Shown: one piece after another, positions 6,471 to 12,229 of the stretch
Position numbering within the stretch: position 1 is the first letter of the stretch
Layout: each line of letters starts with the position of its first letter
Assembly: GCA_002415895.1 (NCBI GenBank)
Contig: DIAV01000213.1
Coordinates: 12,765 to 24,993 of the forward strand
Source: Anaerolineales bacterium UBA5069
GTDB taxonomy: Bacteria > Chloroflexota > Anaerolineae > Caldilineales > Caldilineaceae
DNA length: 12,229 nt
Direction: 5' to 3'
Program-made: the position numbers and the translations under genes
Notes under the pieces: generated by a model
What the model was told of the DNA's origin: nothing
Database searches by the model: none
The model's input: only the letters and a program-made list of their open reading frames with translations

Positions 6471-6493
6471 GTCACGCCGGAGACGTGACCTAC
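6471..6493 (+). repeat. Dispersed palindromic repeat, copy D
   Basis: Core at 6471-6489 followed by CTAC, identical to copy C over 23 bp and then diverging. Copies B-D occupy the non-coding stretch between the IclR promoter and the terminator at 6580-6623; bases 6494-6579 show no gene or further structure. Confidence 0.88.
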
Positions 6494-6579
6494 GAGCACC
6501 ACACCGCGGCGCGGCCCGTCGGCCGTGACGATTGCATCCCAACACGCCGCACGAACACCCTCACTCACGATCGACTCGG

Positions 6580-6623
6580 CAAAAACAAGCAGCGATTGGG
6601 GTATTCGCCCCCCAATCGCTGCT
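6580..6623 (-). terminator. Rho-independent terminator of the minus-strand gene run
   Basis: Perfect 14-bp arms AGCAGCGATTGGGG (6588-6601) and CCCCAATCGCTGCT (6610-6623) flank an 8-nt loop. On the minus strand the stem is followed at once by TGTTTTTG. It lies 41 nt past the stop of the VOC-protein gene at 6664 and is the best terminator in the window. Confidence 0.88.
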
Positions 6624-6663
6624 GTCGTTGCGTACGACCTCTTCAGTTTTGGAATGCGCTTCC

Positions 6664-7083
6664 TTACGCGCCGCCTTCCGGTGCGACCATGGGAGCGGGC
6701 CAGGCTGGATCCAGAAAACGTTGAATCTCGATGAGATAGCCGTTGGGATCGCGCACAATGCAGTGATAGATATTGAAATCAGGGTGAAGCGTCGGCGGCT
6801 TTTCCAGTGCAACGCCCTGGGCAGTCAACCGCTGCGCCCATCCGTCCACATCATCGGTCACAAGCGTCAGGATCACGCCCTGCGTGCGGCGGCCATCATC
6901 CTGCAGCAACGCACCGCGCCGGCAGAAGCCCACGAAGGCGTCGCGCGCCACCTGGTAAATCCGGCAGACACCTTGATCCAGCACCAGCCGCAGTTGCAGC
7001 ACGTCTTCATAGAAGGCCGCCGTAGCCGGCAGATCGGCCGTGTAGAGAAACGTCACTTGCTGGTCAAATAAAGCGGAGGCCAT
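6664..7083 (-). CDS. VOC/glyoxalase-bleomycin resistance-fold protein
   Basis: A 139-residue single-domain protein with two beta-alpha-beta-beta-beta modules of the vicinal oxygen chelate superfamily. The first module has VTFLYTADLPATAAFYEDVLQL (about 10-31) and the second ends in the typical RDPNGYLIEIQRF (111-123), where E119 is the expected metal ligand. The first ligand position is not an obvious histidine (Q8 or Q9 lies near it), so the metal site may be incomplete or use glutamine. Members isomerise, cleave or bind small molecules; no substrate can be named. The ATG at 7083 is 8 nt past the polyphosphate glucokinase stop, and AGGA overlapping that stop provides its ribosome site, so translation is probably coupled. 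It is the last gene before the terminator. Confidence 0.85.
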   Translation of the reverse strand: MASALFDQQVTFLYTADLPATAAFYEDVLQLRLVLDQGVCRIYQVARDAFVGFCRRGALLQDDGRRTQGVILTLVTDDVDGWAQRLTAQGVALEKPPTLHPDFNIYHCIVRDPNGYLIEIQRFLDPAWPAPMVAPEGGA

Positions 7084-7091
7084 AGCACGTC

Positions 7092-7922
7092 CTACTCGTC
7101 GTCACCATCCGCGGCCTCGGCATCATCTGCCGCCTCCGCCGCCACCCAGTCTGCGTCGCCGTGTGCCGCGCCCTGAGACTGGGCGGTCGAGAGGTCTGCA
7201 ACATACATGGCTGCCCCGATAATGCCCGCCTCATTGAGCAATTGCGCAGGCACAATGCGCGCGCGCGTCTTAAGGAAATGCATGAACTTGTCGTACTTTT
7301 TACTCACGCCGCCGCCCACAATAAACACGTCCGGTGAAAAGAAGAACTCCATGGCCGCGAGAAACTCGTTTACGCGCTCGGCCCACTGCTCCCACGAAAG
7401 GTTCTCCTCCTTGCGTATGCGCGCCGCGGCGCGATGCTCGGCATCCTTGCCACGAATGGGCAAGTGGCCAAACTCGGTATTGGGCAACAATTTGCCGTCA
7501 AGGAAAACGGCGCTGCCAATGCCCGTGCCAAAGGTGAGCATAATGGTGACGCCCGTCTGATTGCGACCGGCGCCGAAGGTCATTTCGGCCACGCCGGCGG
7601 CATCGGCGTCATTGAGCACGCGCACCGGGCAGCCGGTGGCGCGCTCAAAGAGCTTGACTGCATCCACATTGGTCCAGCGCTTGTCCACATTGGCGGCGGT
7701 TTGGACAACGCCGTGGTACACAATGCCGGGGAAGGTAATGCCCACAGGCCCGCGCCAGGCGCAGTCGGCCACAATCTGCGCCACGAGAGGTGCCACGGCG
7801 TCAGGATACGATTCCGCGGGCGTGTCATAGCGAATACGCTCGCTCAGGAGCGTGCCGCGTTCGAGATCGACAATGGCGCCTTTGACGCCGCTGCCGCCAA
7901 TGTCAATGCCAAGTGCTTGCAT
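7092..7922 (-). CDS. ppgK: Polyphosphate glucokinase (ROK family)
   Basis: This 276-residue kinase phosphorylates glucose to glucose-6-phosphate with polyphosphate, and usually also ATP. It tracks mycobacterial PpgK closely: GIDIGGSGVKG (5-15), WRGPVGITFPGIV, HGVVQTAANVDK, LNDADAAG with catalytic D105, LTFGTGIGSAVF (129-140), NTEFGHL with glucose-binding E150 and H153, GKDAEHRAA (158-166) in the stretch linked to polyphosphate use, and IVGGGVSKK (201-209). The ROK zinc motif CXCGXXGCXE is absent, as in other PpgK proteins. Residues about 246-276 are an Ala/Asp/Glu-rich acidic tail beyond the usual family end. The ATG at 7922 has GAGG 7 nt upstream. It lies 100 nt downstream of the DinB-like gene and 8 nt upstream of the VOC gene. 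Confidence 0.94.
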   Translation of the reverse strand: MQALGIDIGGSGVKGAIVDLERGTLLSERIRYDTPAESYPDAVAPLVAQIVADCAWRGPVGITFPGIVYHGVVQTAANVDKRWTNVDAVKLFERATGCPVRVLNDADAAGVAEMTFGAGRNQTGVTIMLTFGTGIGSAVFLDGKLLPNTEFGHLPIRGKDAEHRAAARIRKEENLSWEQWAERVNEFLAAMEFFFSPDVFIVGGGVSKKYDKFMHFLKTRARIVPAQLLNEAGIIGAAMYVADLSTAQSQGAAHGDADWVAAEAADDAEAADGDDE

Positions 7923-8022
7923 GGTGATGCCTCACTGAGGGTGAGCCGCCGGCGTGGGCCAATGCGCACGCGGGCGACGAGGATGACACAATGTACGCGA
8001 GTGACTGTGATGCAATGGCGTC

Positions 8023-8496
8023 TTATGCGGCGGCCAGCGTGCGGCGAATTTGGTCGAGATGCCCCTCGCCGTGGCCCGCGTAGATACGCAGAATGTCCTC
8101 CATGGTGTACACGCGCTGCGACTCGGGATTAATGCCCGTGCGCGCCCAGGCCGCCTCGGGCAGGTTCGTATAGAGGCGCACCCAGCGCTTGTGCAAGCCG
8201 CGCAGCAACTCAAGCGAATCGTCCAGATCGCTGCCTGCGCCATCCGGCAAATCCGCCCACGCATCCTGGTCATAGGGCTTGAAGGTGGGGTGATCTTCGG
8301 TGAGCATGAGCTTGACGCGTACAAAGCTGTTCATGTGCGAATCGGCCAGGTGATGCACATTCTGCGCCGCGCTCCACTCACCTGCAAGCGGCCGCGCCGT
8401 CAATTGCGCAGGTGTCAGAGGGGAAACCAGTTCTTCAAGCAGCGCGGGCAGCGCCGCGATTTTGGCAATGAGTGCAGTTCGTTCTTCGGGTGTCAT
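8023..8496 (-). CDS. DinB/YfiT-like putative metal-dependent hydrolase
   Basis: A 157-residue four-helix-bundle protein of the DinB_2 type. The block HHLADSHMNSFVRVKLMLTE (48-67) and KPYDQDAWADL (73-83) closely resemble Bacillus YfiT, and GHGEGHLDQI (141-150) supplies the last two histidines. Expected nickel or zinc ligands are H49, H142 and H146. YfiT-like proteins are annotated as metal-dependent hydrolases; some DinB-superfamily members are thiol S-transferases, so the reaction is open. The ribosome site is weak (GAGA near the start) and it begins only 11 nt after the DUF2200 stop, which suggests co-transcription and possible coupling. Confidence 0.88.
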   Translation of the reverse strand: MTPEERTALIAKIAALPALLEELVSPLTPAQLTARPLAGEWSAAQNVHHLADSHMNSFVRVKLMLTEDHPTFKPYDQDAWADLPDGAGSDLDDSLELLRGLHKRWVRLYTNLPEAAWARTGINPESQRVYTMEDILRIYAGHGEGHLDQIRRTLAAA

Positions 8497-8507
8497 GGCG
8501 TCTCAGT

Positions 8508-8891
8508 CTACTGCAAATTGGTTGGATATTCAGCCACTGATGCTTTCCGCAAAATCTTCTCCATTGCCTTGCCCTTTGCCAACTCATCAATCAGCTTATC
8601 CAGATAGCGAATGGCCTGCATGGTTGGCTCTTCAATGTCTTCCACGCGCACGCCGCAGACGACGCCTTTGATTAAATAGCGTGAAGGATTCAACTGGGGC
8701 GCTTCTGCAAAGAAGGTCTCAAAATCAGTCTGCTTTTCCAGCGTTGCCTCCAGTTCTGCCTGGCTATATCCTGTCAGCCACCGGATGATCTCATCGACTT
8801 CCGCTTTTGTACGCCCCTTCTTCTCCGCCTTCTTGACATACTCCGGATAAACTCGCGCGACACTCATTGTAAAAACTCGGTGTTTGGCCAT
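8508..8891 (-). CDS. DUF2200 family protein
   Basis: A 127-residue conserved protein of unknown function. The whole length fits the DUF2200 pattern: [25 protein letters not shown], the central [68 protein letters not shown]. It is charged and soluble with no membrane segment or recognisable catalytic motif. The start at 8891 is secure: AAGGAGG lies 7 nt upstream, the best ribosome site in the window, suggesting high expression. It lies between the MFS gene (48-nt gap) and the DinB-like gene (11-nt gap). Confidence 0.9.
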   Translation of the reverse strand: MAKHRVFTMSVARVYPEYVKKAEKKGRTKAEVDEIIRWLTGYSQAELEATLEKQTDFETFFAEAPQLNPSRYLIKGVVCGVRVEDIEEPTMQAIRYLDKLIDELAKGKAMEKILRKASVAEYPTNLQ

Positions 8892-8939
8892 GCCATATCC
8901 TCCTTATCCTCAATCACGCACCGGCCGCCACGCCGCGAA

Positions 8940-10217
8940 TTACGCCATTCTGCTTTCAACGACAGCCTCATCCCAGCGCCAAAGCGCCGCACCGGCCATC
9001 GCAGCCATGAATGCGCCAAAAACAAAAGGCGCCGCCGGGCCAAAACCCCTCCATCCAAATACACCCTGCCAGAGAATACCTGCCAACAGCGAGGCAGGCA
9101 GCGCCGCCAGACCAATGACGGCGTTGTACGCACCGTAGGCTGTCCCGCGCTGGTGGGCGGGAACCAGGTCTGCCACCATGGCCTTGGCTGCACCATAGGT
9201 GAGCCCGTAATAAATCCCGTAGAGTGCGTAGAGCGTCCAAACCTGCCAAATTGACTGCGCCAGCGCGAATCCCAGATAAATGAGCGCATAGAGCATCCAG
9301 CCAACGCCAATTACGCGCTTGCGCCCCCAGGTGTCCGAAAGCGAGCCGGCAGGCGTGGAGACAAGCGCGTAAACAACATTGAAGAGAACCAATATTGCCA
9401 TGATGCCTGCCGACGAGACGCCGCGTTCCTGCGCGCGCAGCACCAGGAATGCATCGGACGAGTTACCCAATGTGAAGAGCGTGACAATTACCAGAAAACG
9501 CTCGAACGGACGCCCCATGCCGCGCAAACGCAGGGCGGGGCGCGGGGTACTGCGCGCCTTGGGAACGTCGCGTGCCATAATCGCCAGCGCCAGGACAGCC
9601 AGGAAGGCGGGGATCAGGCTCAGCAGTGCCACCCTGCGGAAGGCGCCCAACGTAAGCACCGTACTTCCCTGCTGCACGCGCCAGATCACCAGCAGGGCGA
9701 TCAACAACCCCACCACCGCCCCCAAGGTGTCGGCGGAACGCTGAAAGCCAAAAGCAAAGCCGCGCCGTTCGGCCGAGATACTCTCTGCCAACAGCGCGTC
9801 GCGCGGCGCCGTGCGAATGCCCTTGCCCACGCGATCGGCCCAGCGCACACCTGCCACGACACCCCATGTGGCTGCAACGAGGTAGAAGGGCTTGGCAAGG
9901 GCCGAAATTGCATAGCCTGAGACCGCCACCCACTTCCGCTTGCCCAGCCTGTCCGAAAGCCAGCCCGAGACGGGTTTAAGCAGACTGGCCGTGGTTTCGG
10001 CAAGCCCTTCGATGAGCCCAATCAGCGCCGTCTGTACGCCCAGCACGTTGGCCAGAAAGAGAGGCACAAGGTTGACAACCATATCCGTCGAAACATCGGC
10101 GAAGAAGCTGGTAATGCTGACTGCCCACAGGTTGCGGTTGAGTGCGCCCTCAATCCGGGGCGGGGGTGACAGACTCTCGACAGGCGTCGAGTCGGGCGTG
10201 GGGGAGGTGGTCGCCAT
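8940..10217 (-). CDS. Major facilitator superfamily transporter
   Basis: A 425-residue inner-membrane protein with about twelve hydrophobic segments in two halves. MFS motif A appears twice, GWLSDRLGKRK (85-95) and GSLSDTWGRKR (291-301). The loop DRVGKGIRTAPRDALLAES (128-146) identifies an MFS subgroup common in environmental bacteria. The first 25 residues are a Pro/Ser/Thr-rich cytoplasmic tail. Efflux of a drug or metabolite is the usual guess, but no substrate can be read from sequence. The ATG at 10217 is preferred over an in-frame TTG at 10241, which has no ribosome site; even the ATG has only a weak one. A near-consensus promoter lies about 55 nt upstream. It heads the minus-strand run that continues with DUF2200. 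Confidence 0.9.
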   Translation of the reverse strand: MATTSPTPDSTPVESLSPPPRIEGALNRNLWAVSITSFFADVSTDMVVNLVPLFLANVLGVQTALIGLIEGLAETTASLLKPVSGWLSDRLGKRKWVAVSGYAISALAKPFYLVAATWGVVAGVRWADRVGKGIRTAPRDALLAESISAERRGFAFGFQRSADTLGAVVGLLIALLVIWRVQQGSTVLTLGAFRRVALLSLIPAFLAVLALAIMARDVPKARSTPRPALRLRGMGRPFERFLVIVTLFTLGNSSDAFLVLRAQERGVSSAGIMAILVLFNVVYALVSTPAGSLSDTWGRKRVIGVGWMLYALIYLGFALAQSIWQVWTLYALYGIYYGLTYGAAKAMVADLVPAHQRGTAYGAYNAVIGLAALPASLLAGILWQGVFGWRGFGPAAPFVFGAFMAAMAGAALWRWDEAVVESRMA

Positions 10218-10276
10218 GACGTGGGGCCCGCACTGAAACAAGACCTGACAGCGGTATACCGCCGAATAATGCGTCC

Positions 10277-10305
10277 ATTATAGGGCAGGGGGCACCGCTT
10301 GCCAA
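10277..10305 (-). promoter_or_regulatory. Near-consensus sigma-70-type promoter of the MFS-led gene run
   Basis: On the minus strand, TTGGCA (10300-10305) and TATAAT (10277-10282) are separated by 17 bp: one mismatch in the -35, none in the -10. Transcription would start near 10270, giving a leader of about 53 nt before the ATG at 10217. This is the best promoter in the window. Confidence 0.78.
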
Positions 10306-10487
10306 TGGTGCGCGAACAACCTCCAGGTGGGAACACGCATACGCAGCACCCAAAGTGCTACCCGCATGAATACAACATCGCAACGCGCAGTCACACAGGT
10401 GCAATTTGGGTTGTGGCTGCAGGTCACCGTGGTATCACATTCGCTTGCGCTACTTTTCAGGCCAGGCGTACAGAGTCCAATGCGCCA

Positions 10488-10518
10488 TTGGCAGGCGTTG
10501 CACCGACGCGGTTACAAT
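10488..10518 (+). promoter_or_regulatory. Candidate promoter of the phosphoglucomutase gene
   Basis: TTGGCA (10488-10493) and TACAAT (10513-10518) are separated by 19 bp, longer than ideal. The -10 lies in CGGTTACAATAG, a motif shared with the PPK2 upstream region. The leader would be about 40 nt. The remainder of the 350-nt divergent gap (10306-10487) shows only a small AGCAC/GTGCT hairpin at 10345-10359 and no gene. Confidence 0.45.
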
Positions 10519-10566
10519 AGCCATATCCGTTCTTTTTTTCACACACGCAACACTCCGGAGGCCACT

Positions 10567-12210
10567 ATGTCCGTCGATCTCCATGCAGGCGAACACGCCC
10601 GCGCCGAGCGCCTTGTCAACCTCCCTCGCCTCATGGCCGCGTACTACACGCAATCCCCTGATGTGGGCGTCGCGGCGGAGCGCGTTGCATTCGGCACATC
10701 GGGTCATCGCGGTTCACCAACGGAGGGCAGCTTCAACGAGGATCACATCGTTGCCATTGCCCAGGCCATCAGTGAATACAGGCAGGAACAGGCCATTTCG
10801 GGGCCGCTCTTCCTGGGCATGGACACACACGCGCTCTCCGAAGCGGCGCAGCGCACGGCGATTGAGGTCTTTGCGGCGTGCGGCGACCGTGTGATTATCC
10901 AGCAGGAGATGGGCTATACGCCCACCCCCGCCATCTCTCACGCCATCCTTACCTACAACCGCGGCCGCCGTTCGGGGCTGGCCGACGGTGTGGTCATCAC
11001 CCCGTCACACAACCCGCCCCAGGATGGCGGCTTCAAGTACAACCCACCCAACGGCGGCCCTGCCGATACAGGTACAACGCGCGCCATTCAGGATCGCGCC
11101 AATGTGCTGCTTGCCGATGGCATTGAGAAGGTTGCGCGCGTGCCGTACAGCCGCGCCCGCACGATGGAAAATATCAGACCCTATGACTATGTCATGCCCT
11201 ACGTGCGCGACCTTGCCAATGTACTCGACATGCAGGCCATTGCCGATGCGGGCGTGCGCATTGGCGCAGACCCGCTGGGCGGCGCCAGCCTTGCCTATTG
11301 GGAGCCGATAGCCGATCTCTATGGCCTCAAGCTGACGGTGGTCAATCCTGTGCTGGACGCCACCTTCCGCTTTATGCCGCTGGACTGGGATGGCAAAATC
11401 CGCATGGACTGCTCGTCGCGCTATGCCATGGCCGACCTGATTGCACTGAAGGATAGCTTCGACATTGCCTGGGGCAATGACCCCGACGCAGACCGCCACG
11501 GCATCGTCACCCCCAGCGCAGGCCTCATGAATCCCAATCACTATTTGGCTGTGGCGATCAACTATCTTTTCAGCAAGCGCACAGGCTGGCGACCCGACGC
11601 CGCAGTGGGCAAGACACTTGTTTCCAGTTCGATGATCGATCGGGTGGCCGCGGGGCTGGGGCGCACGCTCTGCGAGGTGCCCGTGGGCTTCAAGTTCTTT
11701 GTGGATGGGCTGGTGGATGGCTCATTCGGCTTTGGCGGTGAGGAGAGCGCGGGCGCTTCCTTCCTGCGCAAGGACGGCACCGTGTGGACGACGGACAAGG
11801 ACGGCATTTTGCTCTCGCTGCTGGCGGCGGAGATTACAGCCGTCACCGGGCGCGACCCGGCGCAACACTACGCCGACCTTGAGGCGGCGTATGGAAGCCC
11901 CGTCTACGAACGAGTAGACGCACCAGCCACTCCTGCACAGAAGCAGGCGCTGGGACAACTCTCGCCCGAAATGGTGCAGGCCACCACGATGGCCGGCGAG
12001 CCGATTGTGGCCAAGTTGACGCGCGCGCCGGGCAACAACGCACCCATTGGCGGCCTCAAGGTTGTTACGCAAAATGGCTGGTTTGCGGCGCGCCCCTCGG
12101 GCACGGAAGATGTCTACAAGATCTACGCCGAAAGCTTCCTCGGCCAGCAGCACCTGCGCCTGATTCAGGAAGAAGCGCGCGCCATTGTGGGTGAGGCGCT
12201 GGGGAAGTAA
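10567..12210 (+). CDS. pgm: Phosphoglucomutase, alpha-D-glucose phosphate-specific
   Basis: This 547-residue enzyme interconverts glucose-1-phosphate and glucose-6-phosphate in the cytosol, linking glycolysis to glycogen and nucleotide-sugar synthesis. The four alpha-D-phosphohexomutase domains appear in order: FGTSGHRG near the N-terminus (42-49), the phosphoserine loop TPSHNPP with S147, the Mg2+ loop DPDADR (D305, D307, D309), the sugar-specificity loop GEESAG (391-396), and the phosphate-binding [19 protein letters not shown] (508-526). Length and motifs match E. coli Pgm (about 546 residues), not the ManB/GlmM branch. The ATG at 10567 has GGAGG 5 nt upstream; in-frame codons further upstream span the promoter region and are rejected. 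It is divergent from the MFS gene, and the window ends 19 nt after its stop, so its terminator is not seen. Confidence 0.96.
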   Translation: MSVDLHAGEHARAERLVNLPRLMAAYYTQSPDVGVAAERVAFGTSGHRGSPTEGSFNEDHIVAIAQAISEYRQEQAISGPLFLGMDTHALSEAAQRTAIEVFAACGDRVIIQQEMGYTPTPAISHAILTYNRGRRSGLADGVVITPSHNPPQDGGFKYNPPNGGPADTGTTRAIQDRANVLLADGIEKVARVPYSRARTMENIRPYDYVMPYVRDLANVLDMQAIADAGVRIGADPLGGASLAYWEPIADLYGLKLTVVNPVLDATFRFMPLDWDGKIRMDCSSRYAMADLIALKDSFDIAWGNDPDADRHGIVTPSAGLMNPNHYLAVAINYLFSKRTGWRPDAAVGKTLVSSSMIDRVAAGLGRTLCEVPVGFKFFVDGLVDGSFGFGGEESAGASFLRKDGTVWTTDKDGILLSLLAAEITAVTGRDPAQHYADLEAAYGSPVYERVDAPATPAQKQALGQLSPEMVQATTMAGEPIVAKLTRAPGNNAPIGGLKVVTQNGWFAARPSGTEDVYKIYAESFLGQQHLRLIQEEARAIVGEALGK

Positions 12211-12229
12211 AGCATCATTGATCACTGAT

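Noticed and set aside
6387..6493. Possible CRISPR array
   Set aside because: Only three short units, one inverted, with a 10-bp gap between two of them; the units are themselves palindromes and match a copy far away, so this is a dispersed repeat.
10233..10238. TGAAAC half-site of the IclR operator near the MFS start
   Set aside because: A single 6-bp half with no partner arm 5 bp away is expected by chance.
10429..10446. Possible fifth copy of the palindromic repeat in the pgm upstream region (TGCAGGTCAC match)
   Set aside because: Only 10 bp match copy A and the second arm is missing; chance or a decayed copy cannot be told apart.
10327..10566. N-terminal extension of the phosphoglucomutase gene
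   Set aside because: The frame is open, but the stretch contains the promoter, a T7 run and the ribosome site of the ATG at 10567, and the 547-residue product already has normal length.

Overview
This 12.2-kb window is densely coding, GC-rich bacterial chromosome. It holds eleven protein genes, short intergenic gaps and no RNA gene, transposase, CRISPR array or phage gene. The mix suggests a free-living Chloroflexota-like bacterium (Anaerolineae or a relative): a class III PPK2, an actinobacterial-type polyphosphate glucokinase, an archaeal/thermophile-like acetylornithine/GABA-family aminotransferase, mostly classical GGAGG ribosome sites, and TTGNNN/TAnAAT promoters. This assignment is inferred from gene content and style; no marker gene is present.

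Layout, left to right. (1) Positions 74-1927, minus strand: an aldo/keto reductase followed by a class I SAM methyltransferase. (2) Positions 2139-3885, plus strand: a class III polyphosphate kinase 2 followed by a small alkaline-phosphatase-superfamily phosphodiesterase. This pair ends in a palindromic repeat and a strong hairpin facing the convergent next gene. (3) Positions 3969-6288, minus strand: a class III aminotransferase behind an IclR-type regulator, whose promoter carries a textbook IclR operator. (4) Positions 6316-6663, non-coding: that promoter/operator, a cluster of three copies of a 19-bp palindromic repeat (a fourth copy lies at the end of the phosphodiesterase gene), and an intrinsic terminator for the minus-strand genes to the right. 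(5) Positions 6664-10217, minus strand: MFS transporter, DUF2200 protein, DinB/YfiT-like protein, polyphosphate glucokinase and VOC/glyoxalase-fold protein. They read as a run of five genes from a near-consensus promoter at 10277-10305 to the terminator at 6580-6623. (6) Positions 10567-12210, plus strand: phosphoglucomutase, divergent from the MFS gene.

The clearest functional theme is polyphosphate and hexose-phosphate metabolism. PPK2-III makes ADP/ATP from AMP/ADP and polyphosphate, polyphosphate glucokinase makes glucose-6-phosphate from glucose and polyphosphate, and phosphoglucomutase links glucose-6-phosphate to glucose-1-phosphate and so to glycogen and nucleotide sugars. The three genes are in separate transcription units, so this is a neighbourhood and not an operon. 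I see no clear evidence of an undescribed system. The most interesting signals are the dispersed palindromic repeat, one copy of which supplies the stop codon of a gene, and the overlapping operator and promoter of the IclR gene.
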